A stretch of DNA of 64,000 nt, from assembly GCA_020740775.1 (NCBI GenBank), contig JAHEWK010000016.1, positions 1,364,001 through 1,428,000 on the forward strand. Direction: 5' to 3'. The translations under genes were made by a program, and so were the position numbers. This DNA is from Ilyonectria destructans. Taxonomy: Eukaryota > Ascomycota > Sordariomycetes > Hypocreales > Nectriaceae. The first letter of the stretch is position 1; each line of letters begins with the position of its first letter. Shown in pieces: positions 23,250-36,148 of this stretch. The notes under the pieces were generated by a model, which was given only the letters and a program-made list of their open reading frames with translations, did not search any database and was not told the origin of the DNA.

Positions 23250-24410
23250 ATGGCTCCTCCAGCCTAGATTCCTCTGCGTCAGTTAGGCAAGGATGGGCTG
23301 GAGATTCCAACCATCCGATTCGGCCTGATGGGTATGAGTGTTGGCTACGGCTCACCCGAGTCCGCCTCCCTTGCCTCTCCTCCCAGCCCGAACTCACCAA
23401 ACTGTATGCTGACATGTCCTGACAGCTCTGATGAAGAGCGCCTCAAGCTCCTCGACCGCGTGTGGGAGCTCGGCTGCACGGGCTGCGACACGGCCGACAT
23501 CTACCGCGACTCTGAGGGCGTCGTCGACAAGTGGTTCAAGCTGCACCCTGAGCGTCGAGGCGATATCTTCCTCGCCACTAAGTTTAGCCTCAAGGTCGAA
23601 GGAGCCGGCATCCTGACGGACTCGTCACCTGAGCATTGCCTTGAGAGCATTGAGCGCAGCCTGAAGCGGTTGAATGTAGATTGTGCCGACCTGTACTACA
23701 TGCATCGCGCCGAGGAGAAGGTTCCTATTGAGAGGACGGTGGAGACGATGAAACAGATAGTTGAGTAAGCACTCGCCTCGGTGTAACCCAAACAACTGGA
23801 CGGATTACTCGACAACATGGTCGGGGGGAGGGGGGCCAAGGCCAAGTACCTAGGTCTCTCCGAGGTCTCCTCAGCGACTCTTCGGCGGGCCAACGCCGTC
23901 CACCCCATATCCGCTGTCCAGGTAGAGTACAACCCCTGGTCACTCGACATCGAAGGCCCGTCGGGCACCAACCTGCTGGACACCTGCGTCGAGCTCGGCG
24001 TGTCCGTCTTCGCTTACGCGCCACTGGGACGCGGCATCCTGACGGGTCGGTTCCGATCCGTCGACAACTTCGAGGAGGGTGACGCCCGGCGGGGTATAGC
24101 CCGCTTCCAGGGAGACAACTTCAAGAAGAACCTCGTCGTCGTGGAGAAGTGCAACGAGTTGGCCGAGCGCAAGGGGTGCACGTCCAGCCAGCTGGTTCTG
24201 GCGTGGCTGGTGGCGCAGAACAAGAGCATATTTGTGATCCCTGGGACCAAGAAGATCAAGTATCTGGAGGAGAACGTAGGTGCGTCAGCTGTGATGTTGA
24301 CCAACGAGGAGCAGCAGGAGTTGAGGAAGTTGGTGCTGGAGGCTGGGGTCGACGGTGGGCGAGACCCAGCGTTTGATGACTTTGTGGACACTGGAGAGGC
24401 AATAGTGTGA
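23250..24410 (+). CDS. Aldo-keto reductase (AKR13-like), 5' end interrupted by an in-frame stop
   Basis: The body is a normal NADPH-dependent aldo-keto reductase. Exons end at 23359 and 23764, with coding resuming at 23426 and 23831 (two 66-nt introns; the first has an unusual GTCCGC donor but a CTGAC branch site). Splicing restores GSPDSDEER and VEGAKAKYLGLSEVS, as in relatives. The tetrad region appears as DTADIYRDSE, ATKF and YYMHR. The expected start, ATG at 23250 (MAPPA), is followed at codon 6 by TAG (23265-23267), after which the conserved IPLRQLGKDG begins in frame. Either the allele is dead, translation starts at the ATG at 23328 (losing the first beta strands), or CCTAG is an acceptor of an unseen 5' intron. 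Substrates of this family are aldehydes and ketones. Confidence 0.8.
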
Positions 24411-24531
24411 AGTTGTCATCAAAGTACTCTGTTTGTACTCGGGGGGTGAAGGACTAGTTCCAGGAATGCTGCCTCAAGCATGTAAGTTGTATGTAATTGA
24501 TATGCAGAGTGTATAAGCGATCGAATGCCAA

Positions 24532-25264
24532 TCAAACAAGGTCCATCCGAAATACCTTCCCCTCCCACACAGTGTTGTTCCTCGAGGGAATCTCAAAGCT
24601 GTCGACAGGCTTGAACCCCATGTCTTCGTAATATCTGACCACGGTCAGAAGAGGATACAATCTTGGCTTCGTGTACTTTGACTCACTGAACCAACCTACC
24701 AGTCCCTCCGGTCCAGCAGTCAACCCAAATAGTATTCTTCCCATGTTCTATAGCATATTGTTTGACCTTGTTTACTAGCGCCACTCCCACTCCCTTGCGT
24801 CTCTGATCAACTCGATGGTCTGCAACGAGGACATCCAGGAAGACAAAACTGCCGGCCTCGTTTGCGGCAGCGACGTGGGGCCTCAGGTTCGTCGGGGATA
24901 AGATATGCGTAGCAAAGTGGTCGTCTCGAAGCTTGACGGCTCCAACCGAAACATACGTCTTTCCTAGCTCATCCACTCGCCGGGCCAGTCCGTCGCCCAG
25001 GGTCCCGGTAGCGTCGTCCTCGATTTCGGCGATGAGGATCCTCACCCGCTCACCGTGGCCCGTGTCTCGGAAGTTCTCCGACTGTGCAACGGCATCGCGA
25101 ATCGCTTGGCCAAAACTGGGGTTTCTCGAGAACGGCTCCGAGCCCCATTGGCCCGCATTTCCAGTGGCGGCGAGGTGAGGGATTGTCGAGTCGAATGCGT
25201 CGATGATGAACTGAGCATCGTGGGATGATGCAGCAGCGTCGCGAATATAGAACGGGCCCGGCAT
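24532..25264 (-). CDS. GNAT-family N-acetyltransferase
   Basis: Two exons: 25264-24687 and 24634-24532, giving 226 residues. The 52-nt intron has a GTGAGT donor and CTGAC branch site, and splicing gives GGTGRLVQYYEDMGF, the usual end of the fold (beta-5 with the YYE-x-x-GF motif). Acetyl-CoA binding is shown by the VADHRVDQRRKGVGVALV stretch (R/Q-x-x-G-x-G/A). Such enzymes acetylate amines or protein N-termini, but the substrate cannot be inferred. It is convergent with the reductase, with 121 bases between stop codons. Confidence 0.85.
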
Positions 25265-27422
25265 TCTTTCGGGATCTTCTCCTTCGACGAAACCCTGCGG
25301 CTTATCGTTTGTAGTCGGTCAGGAAGGCGGCTCAACGGCTCAAGGTCAGGTCAGCATCCTCATTGCGTGCCACCACGCGCTGTAACGCTAGTAGGGGTGA
25401 CCCTCCCTGTGAATCCCACGTTTTCGGATGGTGACGAGCAGCGTCAAAACACCGCCGAAATCTCGGATGGTTTGGTATCCCCAGATTTACCAGAATCTGG
25501 ATAACCTTTCAAGATCCAAACGGGGTAGGCATCGGCCCGGATCTGAACGAACCTCTGAAATCTGGTCCCGGACTACCAAGCGAGCTTCGGTTCACGGCGC
25601 GAAGGCGGCGAAACTCACCTTGAACCCCCACTCGTGTTAGAGAGGGGATCCCTACACCTTGAGAGGGAACGTGCATGCATATCCGGTTGCCTACCGGCAC
25701 ATTCAAATAAGAAGCCCACTCGGTTGGACGTGTGATGATAGCTTTTGCATCTTTTCTCCTGAATCGCCCCACGCATCGTGTTCCGAGTCCGGTTGGTGCG
25801 CGACTGCCTGACGACTTGGCTGGTGAGAGGGACGTTGCAGTGGTCATTTAACCCTGAAGAAATCAGGATGCAAAGCAACGAAGAGATGCAAAGAAATGGA
25901 GAGTCGATTCACTCCCCACTCATCCTGGTGATGGTGTTGATACAGCCTGGTCCTTGAACTCGCTCGTTCTTGTACCTCACGGAGACGAAATGGGCGCTAA
26001 TGTACGATGGCGGCGTTATCCCAACCCCGAAGAACAAATGGACGCCCGCTCCCGATAAGACCCTGATTTTAGCAACGGGAGCCCAAACAAAAACAAAAAA
26101 AGATGCGATGGCGGCTCACGACGGGAACTCGCAGATTTCTCGGACAACGTCTCTATGGAACCCATGACACATTCCCCCCGAACAGAGCGTTTCACGCGGT
26201 AAAGGTTGCCAAACATGGCCAAAGGTGTCCCCGGGAGCCGTCTTATGCATAACAAATGACGGCACCTGGGCGAGTTTGTTCACCGATTGCAACGATTGGC
26301 ACACGAGGAAGTGCCGAGCTATTTGACGCTTGACCAAGGCAAGCGTCCGGAATCTTCCTTCGGTGTGATAGCTATGGGAAGGTTTCCCCAAGGCTAGTTG
26401 AGTTAGCTGGATGCCCAGTGATCAAAACTCAAATGTAGAGGCGCCGCCCTACTTGCATTGGTCGATAGTGCGTGCTTCGTCATTCTCATGAATGGGTTAC
26501 TAGTACACGCTACTTGCATGGTCACTAGCCTCTCAACACTGGACGTATAAATGCCATCTCGTCACTGGCAACTACGAGGCTTGCAACGCTCGCGGGGGGT
26601 TGGTTGAGCACCACAAGGGACAACTAAGCATACGCCATCGCTTGGCGGAGACTTTCCAGGATCTCAAAGCCGTGCGAGACACCAACTCCATGAAATGGGG
26701 TCGGATCCATTCCTCGTAAGACTGGACCCCATATCAGTCGAGAGCAATAGATCCATCTGCGATATGCGAAGAAACCATACGCACAAGCGTGGGTCGGCGG
26801 TGAAGCACGGCGAGTCAGCCACGAACATGGTGATCCATGGGGGGCCGAAGGTCGGGGGCGCCTGGCCGGCGCTTTGGGTGCCGGGTGGAGCGTCCTCCTA
26901 CACCTAATTGAAACGGCTGATTGCGCACACCTCGGTTTGTTGAGAGGGAGGGGGGCTAACACCTATCAAGAACCGACAAATCAACTTAATCGGCATGTCG
27001 ACTTGGCCATTCATTGGGTTGATTGGGTTGTCTGTGGTTCGACAGGCCAAGACTTGGGCTGGTGATCAAGGACCGGGCACCTTGATGGGTTAACCCGGAC
27101 GCCGCGTCGTGCCAGCTCGCGTCTCCCTGGACATTCCGTGGCCATAAATATTAGTCGTGGTGTCGCCACAGACCGGCTTTGTCGGTTTCCTTGGTTTCTT
27201 GTCCAATCTGCTTGCCTCTGACGTGAGGTTTTTCTTGAATGGAAGAGCTATCTCTGACGTGAGATACCCTTTGCCACACACTGACAACGAAACCATCAAC
27301 AACACCAAGTCGAAACATACCAACGTAAATCGACAATAAAAGCAACCAACCCGGCCGGAAAAAAGCGGTTGCTCTCAGAAGCCTCAAGCAGCCCCATCGT
27401 CACCTCAGTTACCTTCATCGCC
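25265..27422. other. Gene-free stretch of about 2.1 kb
   Basis: Promoters of the acetyltransferase (left) and of the F-box-like gene (right) lie here. Open frames up to 112 codons on both strands lack recognisable domains. I see no repeats or structured RNA. Confidence 0.5.
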
Positions 27423-28280
27423 ATGACTGAAGAACATCCCTTCTTCATGCGGATCCCGGCAGAGATCCGCATGATGATATATAAACACCTGCTGGACAAT
27501 GGCGCCAGCAAGGAGATCTCGATTCGGAATAAGTCAAGGTGGGAGTACCAGGCAAACGACCCCAAGAGTCTCCGATCTCATTATCACATCATGGAGCGAT
27601 CCTTTGCGAAGATGTCATTTCAAACGACATATTGCGCCGACAGCGACTGCGATCGATCAATGCATACGGCGATTATGCAAATTAACAGAAAGGTCAGGGA
27701 AGAAACATCTCAGTACCTATATGGAAGACACTCGTTTCATTTTGGCGAGGATATCGAGGCAGTGGTGCCGTTTCTTGATGACAAGATGCCACAGACTCAA
27801 AACTTGGTCAAAGAGTTAAGTCTATACAAGCGCAGCCCGACCAACACCGCCGAGCCGGATTCTTTGGACTGGGCTTCCGTGTGTCGCTTCCTGGGAAACT
27901 CAGCAGGACTGGATAAATTGACGCTCGTCATTGAGGGCGGCCGGCCGAGAGTGCCGTGGGACGGGCCGCAAAGTCTAACAGTTTCCGACTTCCGCCTTTT
28001 ATATTCGACACGCCACGAGAGCCTGGAGTGGGCAAGAGAACTCGCGTCGGTGAAGACCATTGGAGAGGTGGAAATCGTGGCCGACATTCATTACCTGCCG
28101 GATCCACAGTCGAACATGATGCTAGTTTTAGCAGCATTTTCAGCGTCAATTGAGACGTCATTGGTGGATTTCCTTCGAGACGATCTGGGAATTCCCGCGC
28201 GGGTTGGAAAAGGCACATACTGTGGTACTGGGGCGTTTGGACGAAAAAAATGTCATCGAGGGAGCTGTATAACGAGCTGA
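27423..28280 (+). CDS. Fungal F-box-like / 2EXR-type protein of unknown function
   Basis: A single-exon gene of 285 residues starting at ATG 27423; the frame is open 18 codons upstream without ATG. The N-terminus FFMRIPAEIRMMIYKHLL is the leading helix of a large fungal family (annotated as F-box-like, 2EXR or DUF7730) with the L/I-P-x-E-I-R-x-x-I-Y pattern. It is followed by MQINRKVREETSQYLYG, the second conserved block (CR-x-I-x-x-E-x-x-x-x-LY). No C-terminal repeat domain is visible, and function is unknown for nearly all members. It ends with a lysine- and cysteine-rich tail. Such genes are numerous and variable among Pezizomycotina. Confidence 0.75.
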   Translation: MTEEHPFFMRIPAEIRMMIYKHLLDNGASKEISIRNKSRWEYQANDPKSLRSHYHIMERSFAKMSFQTTYCADSDCDRSMHTAIMQINRKVREETSQYLYGRHSFHFGEDIEAVVPFLDDKMPQTQNLVKELSLYKRSPTNTAEPDSLDWASVCRFLGNSAGLDKLTLVIEGGRPRVPWDGPQSLTVSDFRLLYSTRHESLEWARELASVKTIGEVEIVADIHYLPDPQSNMMLVLAAFSASIETSLVDFLRDDLGIPARVGKGTYCGTGAFGRKKCHRGSCITS

Positions 28281-28954
28281 ACAGTTGGACCTGAGACCTT
28301 GCGCTGCATTTGTTTCTTCGGTTTTAGAATTAGGGGCATCGGTACTGGCGTTTCTTGACAAGGGTTCATGAATGAACGAATGAATGATATGAAAGAGAGA
28401 AAAATCATTATCCATCCATGTTATCAATTGCCGTGCGTCTGTGAGTGCTTGGCACCGAGAAGATGCAGAGTATTGTAACTTCTCTTCATTCCAGACGTCT
28501 CGCTTCCCTCGCTTGGTGCCCTTCTAGAAGCCCAGGCAGGCGTTCATCCCAATCCCAGGCAGCACGAAACGGCCTTCACGTGACGTTGCATCACAGGCGT
28601 TGAAGTGTCGCTAATTAGAAGGTGGCCTGGGCGAGCTCCTGCCGCCTAAAAACGGTGCCAAGTAGTGCGCTGCCAAGTGCTGCCACCTTACGTACAGCGC
28701 TGTTCCGCAGTTGGACCTGGACCCATTATCTCAGCCTCCCCCATTACCTACGCACTATCGTCACCCTGCGCCTCGTCTGCGCGCATCCCTCTCTCGAACG
28801 ACAGCACCCGGCGCCTCCGCGACAACACCCCGATTCCGCCCATCGTCACCATCATCGCCGATTGCCATCGTCGCATGTCGACTTCTCAATAGGAGCCTGG
28901 CTCTTCCCAACCTGTCCCAAGCTACCCCGCTACAATAGCCCATAGCTTGACAAG
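28281..28954. other. Intergenic region and VPS35 promoter/leader
   Basis: About 670 bases, with a C-rich leader from 28730 to the VPS35 ATG. I see no gene. Confidence 0.6.
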
Positions 28955-31864
28955 ATGGCCACGCCAGCTCCTCCGGAAGACCAGGCCCGCCTGCTCGAGG
29001 ATGCCTTAGTCGCGGTTCGCCAACAGACCTCGCTCATGCGCAAATGCCTCGATACGCCTGGCAAGCTCATGGATGCCCTCAAGTGCTGGTAAGTCGACCA
29101 CGAACCTTCTCCTATCCACTCCCGCAACGCCAGCCACCCAGACTGACATCATGACCCCTTCCGCAATACAGCTCTACACTCGTCTCGGAGCTTCGCACAA
29201 GTAGTCTTGGACCGAAACAATACTACGAGCTGTACATGGCCGTCTTCGACGCCCTGCGCTACCTGTCTGTCCACCTCCGCGAGAACCACCCGGTCAATCA
29301 CCTCGCCGACCTCTACGAACTAGTCCAGTATGCTGGCAACATCATCCCACGACTGTACCTCATGATTACCGTGGGTACTGCCTACATGTCCGTCGCGGAT
29401 GCCCCCGTCAAAGAGCTCATGAAAGATATGATGGATATGAGCCGAGGTGTCCAACACCCCATCCGTGGCCTCTTCCTCCGATACTACATGTCTGGTCAAG
29501 CTAGAGACTATCTGCCGACTGGCGACGGCGATGGTCCCGAAGGCAACCTCAGCGATTCTATCAACTTTGTCCTCACCAACTTTGTCGAGATGAACAAGCT
29601 ATGGGTTCGATTGCAACACCAGGGCCACTCGAGGGAAAGGGAGCAGCGCGTTCGGGAACGAAAAGAGCTACAGCTGCTCGTTGGAAGCAACATTGTGCGC
29701 CTAAGTCAGCTGGTCGATCTTGAGACCTACAAGTCCGGTATTTTGGCGCCGCTCTTAGAGCAGGTTGTGCAATGTCGAGATGTCCTCGCCCAGGAATACC
29801 TCCTTGAGGTCATTACCCAGGTCTTTCCCGACGAATTCCACCTCCACACTCTGGACCAATTCCTAGGTGCTGTTTCACGACTCAACCCACATGTCAATGT
29901 CAAGTCTATCGTCATTGGATTGATGGACCGCTTGTCTGAATACGCCGAACGGGATGGCGCCAACGACAAGGACGGAGACAAGGCCAAGGTCGAGGCTGAC
30001 GCTTTGGCACAATTGCTAGAAAAGGTCAAGTTGCAAAAGGAGACTCCCCCGAAAGCCGCGCCTTCGGAATCAGAACCCAGCGATGCCGCAACAGACAAGC
30101 CTGTGGATGCTGATGCGGATGTCGATGCCGATGCGACTGGGGAGCCGTCCGAGGCTGAAGGCCAAAGCGAAGGTGACGCCAAGGCCGAGTCCGAGTCCGA
30201 GTCCGGAGCCGAAAGCGGCGCCGATGATGAAAGCACCCTTGCTGGAGATGCCCCCTCAATTGCAGAGACGGAGACGACTGCCGTCAACGGTGGACAGGAC
30301 CCAATCACGGAGAACGTCCAGCTCTACGAGGTGTTCTTTGCGCAGGTCAAGAACTTGGTTGAGGCGCAGCACCTCCCTGTGCCGGACATCATCGCACTGC
30401 TGGTTTCGCTGTGCAATCTTGCGCTCAACATCTACCCCGACAGACTCGACTACGTGGACCAGATCCTAGCTTATGCGACAACCAAGGTTCAGGAGAACAT
30501 CAACAATGCGGACCTCCACTCTCCTCCTGCCCAGCAGAGCTTGCTGGCGCTGCTGCAGGCTCCCATCAACCGCTATGTTTCGCTCTTTACCGCACTCTCT
30601 CTCCCTACATACGTCCCCTTGTTTCAAACGCAGTCGTATCCCACCAGACGAGCTGTGGCTGGTGGCGTCGCCCGTGCCCTTCTCGAACACCAAACTAAGG
30701 TCTCGACGACGGAACAGCTCGAGAATGTACTCGAGGTGCTAAAGGTTCTCATCAAGGAGGGGACTCAGACCCCTCAAGGATACCCCGGGGTTGCCCAGAG
30801 GCGGGCGGTGGAGACGGACGAAACGATGGAGGAGCAAGGATGGCTTGCACGAATTGTGCACCTGTTGCAAGCTGAGGATAACGACACTCAGTTCAAGCTG
30901 CTCCAGATGACACGGAAGGCATACTCGGACGGCAACGAACGCATTCGCACAACTACGCCACCTCTCATGACGGCGTGCATGAAGCTGGCCAAGAAGTTTA
31001 AGCAGCGGGAACACTACGACGACAACTGGGAAACGCAGAGCAATGCGTTATTCAAATTTATGCACTCAGCATTGAGCACACTGTACACACGGGTCAATGG
31101 AGCTGGTGCTGCCGAGATGGCGTTACGTTTGTTCTGTGCCGCGGGACAGACGGCGGACATGACTGGCTTTGAGGAGGTCGCCTACGAGTTCTTCGCCCAG
31201 GCCTTTACCGTCTACGAGGAGGCCGTGTCCGACTCGAAAGCGCAGTTCCAGGCCGTCTGCGTGATTGCAACGGCGCTTCACCAGACTCGAAACTTTGGCA
31301 AGGAGAATTACGATACTCTCATCACCAAGTGCGCTCAGCACGGAAGCAAGCTCCTGCGCAAGCCGGACCAGTGTCGGGCCGTGTATCTGGCCAGCCACCT
31401 GTGGTGGGCCACTCCCAGCACCCCCAATGGAGAGTCCGAGGAGACCGAGGTATGTGGGACATTTTGGATTAGAAGAATTGAGCTAACATGATGCAGCTTT
31501 ATCGTGATGGTAAGCGGGTGTTGGAGTGCCTACAACGGGCTCTTCGTGTTGCCGACTCGTGCATGGAGACGGCAGCATCGATTGAGCTCTTTGTGGAGAT
31601 TCTTGATCGATACGTGTACTACTTTGACCAGCAGAATGAATCGGTAAGCTTGCTCGAAGATGGAGCCCTTGTTAGTTACGGCTGCTAACATCACTTTAGG
31701 TGACCACCAAGTACCTCAATGGCCTAATTGAGCTGATTCATTCCAACCTGGCGGGTAACCAGCAAGACTCTGCATCAGTCGAGAGCAGCCGAAAACACTT
31801 CCATCAGACTTTGGACAACATCAAGAGCCGACAATACGAGGGTGTTGTGCTGTCTCCCAACTGA
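28955..31864 (+). CDS. VPS35: Retromer subunit VPS35
   Basis: Four exons: 28955-29088, 29172-31449, 31497-31643 and 31700-31864, encoding 907 residues. VPS35 is the alpha-solenoid core of retromer, which retrieves cargo such as Vps10 from endosomes to the Golgi. The N-terminus matches the family strongly: [15 protein letters not shown], then [16 protein letters not shown], and the PRLYLM motif (104-109) needed for VPS26 binding. The C-terminal HEAT region ([12 protein letters not shown], then [16 protein letters not shown]) is present. An acidic, low-complexity insertion (about residues 338-422; runs of D-A-D-A and E-S-E-S) interrupts the solenoid; such loops vary among fungi. Introns 2 and 3 cluster near the 3' end. 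Confidence 0.94.
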
Positions 31865-33356
31865 GTTATCTCAGGAGCAAGGGTGTGCGTGGACAGTGAG
31901 TGTTGAGCAGGGGTGAGTTGGCGGATAGATAATTGTTTGACCTGCAATTGGGTTGAAGGGGACGGTTCGTTGCAGGTAGTTGTATATATGTATACTTGAT
32001 CCCGAAAATTGAGTGGCATGTCCAGCGTTAGAAGCACTTTTCATACTTGTGTCGGACCCTCGATGAGGGAACCTAATGTTTGAATCTACTGCGATTTCGT
32101 TGTGCGAGTCACAGTTGCCAAGGCCCACGTTTGGGTTTAAACTTTTCGCCCTCCAGCCATTCTAACCTATATGGTTATTGTCTCGTAGCAAGGTTATTAC
32201 CTACAGACAGTAAGGCCATTAACTGCAGAGAGCAGGTTGGAGACAGAAGGGTTGAATTGAAGCTTAAGTCAAAGGGCAATTAGACCACTTCATTTTCATC
32301 TGGCGTCGTCTCTTTGAAACGAACTTGAATGGTGAGAAGCTTTTTAGTAAGAGCAACCCTAGCTTCTTGGTGCCACGAAGCGTTGGAAGACTCTATTTCT
32401 TGCCCCCTCGTCCCCGTTGACCCCTACCCAACTTGGACAAGGGGCCTCCTTTTATCGCGGCGTTTGTGGGGTAACGCAAGTGTGGCGCGTCGGCTATGAG
32501 GGTCGCATTGGGAGGGACCGCTCATCCCCACAGGCGGGAAGTCAGGAGATAAGGTGCATACATACGTACTCTACTACGTAGGTATTCAACGCGAACTGTC
32601 CCGGACGGGAGAGCGGCCATGGTGGGCGTCTCTCTGAAAGACGGGGGTGAACCAGACGGTAAATTCGCCAATCAACGATCCAAAGCAAACCTGCAACATG
32701 ATATGCCTCGGTTATGGGGAGGCGCCAAGTTATGATACATTTCTAATACGAAGCTCATGTCCGCGCTGGCTCTCGTGCTGCCAAGCGCGGCATGCGGATT
32801 AACTAACTGCCCCAACAGGGGGGAGCCAAGACACCCGGACGATACGCGGGCGCCCTCCCTGAGTCCCTACGAACCTCCATCGCCAGCCCAGCTTTACTAA
32901 GGTTATAGTGGGCTTGGGGCACGTTAGCACGTTGGCACCAGCGCAGACCTACCTACCTACCGAGCCCGAGTCCGTTACGTTACGTGGACATTCTACTTCG
33001 CCTCGCAATCATCCCCAGTCCCGGTCGCAGTCCACAATCGCATCTTTTCTCTGCACTGTTTGCACCATTTTGCACCTTTTGTCTCGCGGCGGATGATGCA
33101 AGTCCTGCACCGGCTTCCTGTCTCTCCTTCCTGACGCTCCTTTTGCCTTGTTGCTGCTCCGCTTCCATCCTCCCCCTCGCTCTTTGATCGTCCTCCAACG
33201 GCTATCACGACAACGCCACGGCCTGTATGGCCGCCCATCACATCTCTCCCCTGCTGCATCCACATCTGCATCCGAATCCAACTTGCCCCGTCTATCCGAG
33301 AGACTTGAGAGCGCTCTCGCTCGATCCCCCGAGGAACCGCCTCCACCGGATTCAAC
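31865..33356. other. Intergenic region and promoter of the PPxY membrane protein gene
   Basis: About 1.5 kb. From 33000 to 33356 the plus strand is strongly pyrimidine-rich (CT leader). Tandem TACC repeats lie at about 32949-32962. I see no supported gene. Confidence 0.55.
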
Positions 33357-36148
33357 ATGCCTTCCGAGAAGGCTCCCTTCTACGACCCCATACCTCCGAC
33401 CTACGATGAGGCCCTAGCCAGCAGCAGCCGATACGACCCCGACGACTGGGAACCGGCCCCAAGATCCCCCACCGGCGAGCGAAATGCCCCCGAGGGAGAA
33501 TCGCAGTCTCTCCTCCGCAACCCGGGCGGTGCGGCGGGCTCTTCCAGGAGAACCGATGGCTACCGGGCGCCAACCGTTGAGACGGACGACGAGGACAGTC
33601 TATGGGATAACGATAGCGATTCCGACGATGAGACGGCTCAGGTGCGGCGCGAGGTCCAGGAGATGGAGATTGAGGAGCCCGATCACTCCCGCGGCTCACG
33701 CTGGGGGAAGCGGATGGGCTTCCTATCTCTGCCCCAGTGGAAATGGTCCTGGAGGCCCAGGTTACCTCGACTGCGAATCCAGCTTCCCTCGCGACCAGAC
33801 GCGCCCGCCGCAGATGCTACCGAAGATACCGAAGCCGACGCGGCCGCCGACACCGAAACGACGACCAGGTCAAGGCGCTGGTGGCCCAAGATTGACAGGA
33901 CCACAGCCATCATAATGGGCGTCCGCGCCTTCGCCATCTTGATTGTTCTAGGCTTCGTGTATCTTCTCTTCGCCAGCGATCTCTTTGGCAGTTTGTCGGA
34001 CCGCATAGGAGGCGGTTATCGCTTCAACCCCGAAGATTTGCGTGTGCACGTGCAGCAGAGCGTTGATCCTAGGCGGTTGCGCGCTTCCGTCCAGCACTTT
34101 TCGAGCTACGCCCACATCGCCGGTACTGAGGGCGACTACGCGACTGCCATGGATGTCGAGAGCATGTTTAGCCGGGCTGGCCTTGACGAGGTGATGCTAG
34201 ATGAGTACAAAGTCTACCTCAATTACCCGCGCAAGGACGGCCGCGCCGTGCAGATTATGGACAGCAAAGACAACAAGAAGGCCATCTGGTCCGCCAAGTT
34301 GGAGGAAGAGGAGGTTGGAGGTGAGACGGCGGGCCGACAGACGTATGCGTTCCATGGTCACTCCAAGTCGGGCGACGTCAAGGGGCCCCTGATTTATGCA
34401 AACTACGGGTCGCGAGAGGAATTCCAGCTACTCAAGGACCAGGGCGTCAATACCAAGGGGGCTATTGCACTGGTACGGTACTATGGTACCCAGGGTGACC
34501 GCGCCCTGAAAGTGAAGGCTGCCGAACTGGCTGGCTTTGCCGGGTGCATCATATACAGCGACCCGGCCGACGACGGCTTCCTCAAGGGAGACGTTGCGCC
34601 AAATGGGCCGTGGATGCCCGGCGACGGTGTCCAAAGAGGCGCCGTCAGTTTAATGAGCTGGGTGGTCGGCGATGTCCTGACCCCGGGCTGGGAAAGCAAG
34701 GAGGGACAGCCGCGGATGAAGCCAGCTGAAAGCCCCGGTCTCGTGGGCATTCCGAGTCTCCCTCTCGCCTGGAGAGACGCTCAGATCCTACTGCAGCATC
34801 TCAAGGGGCACGGAAAGAAGGTGCCTGATGGGTGGGCGGGCGGCGTCCCTGACGTTGACGAGTGGTGGACGGGTGACGAGTCATCGCCCATTGTCCGCCT
34901 AAAGAACGAGCAGGACGAGATTACCCAGCAGCCCATTTGGAACGTGTACGGCAAGATTGTCGGCATGGAGCAGAGGTCCAAGTCCATCATCATCGGTAAC
35001 CATCGCGACGCTTGGGCATTCGGCGCCACGGATCCTCACTCAGGCACCGCCGTCCTGATTGAAATGGCTCGGATCTTTGGCGACCTGCTACAGCGGGGTT
35101 GGAGGCCGTTGAGAACCATTGAGTTTATGTCCTGGGACGCCGAGGAGTACAATCTGATTGGCTCGACCGAATTTGTCGAGAACAATCTCGAGTCTCTGCG
35201 CGATAACGCATACGCCTATATCAACCTCGACGTGGCTGTGGCCGGCAGCAGCTTCCGTGCAGCGGGATCCCCCATGTTCAAAAAGTCGGTCCTCCACGCC
35301 CTCGGCCGGGTTATGGATCCCGTCAGCAACGCGACCCTGAGGGAACTCTGGGATGGCCGGAAAGCCGAGCTTGATGGCCTCGGCGCAGGCAGTGACTACG
35401 TAGCCTTCCAGGACATTGCCGGCACCAGCTCGTTGGACCTCACGTTTGAGGGAACCGGGCACCCGTACCACTCGAGCTATGACAAGTTTGAGCTGATGGA
35501 GGAGTATATTGATCCTGGGTTTGTGTACCACGATCTCATGGCCCAGGTGGTTGGGTTGCTCATCCTCGATCTGGCGGACCGGGCCGTTCTCCCCTTTGAC
35601 GTGTCGTCATATGGCGACCGCCTCGAGAGGTGGGTCAACGATCTTGAGAACTGGGTCAAGAGCAAGACCAGCAAAAGGGACGGCAAATCGGGCAAGACTG
35701 GCAAGACGGAGATTTCATTTAAGGAGCTGAAGGATGCCGTTTCACTGGTCCAGCACAACGCGGAAGAGTTCGAAAAATGGGAGATGTACTGGGACCGCGT
35801 CGTTCTCTCCAACGGAGGCTGGGAGGCCAACGACATTGGTGCGGACCGGCTCGAGTATAACAACAAGATGGCATACTTTGAGACGTCATTACTCGACCTA
35901 GAACTAGGTGGTGGCGTAAGTTAACCTCGATCCCCAGCCAAGAAACATCGACTAACACTCTCTAGGTCCCCAACCGGACACAGTTCAAGCACGTGGTCTT
36001 TGGGCCGCAACTCTGGTCCGGATACGATGAGGCATTCTTCCCCGCCATCCGCGACACTGTCGAAGCGGGAGATTGGACCGCTGCGCAGAAGATCATAGCC
36101 AAGACGGCGGCTATTATCCGCAAAGCGGCGACGGTCCTAGAGATGTGA
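33357..36148 (+). CDS. NAALADase/transferrin-receptor-like M28 membrane protein with PPxY motif (Tre1/Vps70-like)
   Basis: Two exons, 33357-35915 and 35966-36148, encode 913 residues. Order: a cytosolic acidic region of about 180 residues with a PPTY motif (13-16, a ligand for WW domains of Rsp5/NEDD4 ubiquitin ligases), one transmembrane segment (about 182-206), a protease-associated domain (about 340-460), an M28 peptidase domain (about 525-730) and a TfR-type dimerisation domain. All five expected zinc ligands are present: H549 (NHRD), D559 (TDPHSG), E596/E597 (DAEEYN), D625 (NLDVA) and H705 (YHSSYD), so it may be an active carboxypeptidase. The PPxY and topology resemble yeast Tre1/Tre2, adaptors sending metal transporters to the vacuole; zinc-site retention resembles Vps70. 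Which role applies is unclear. Confidence 0.88.
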
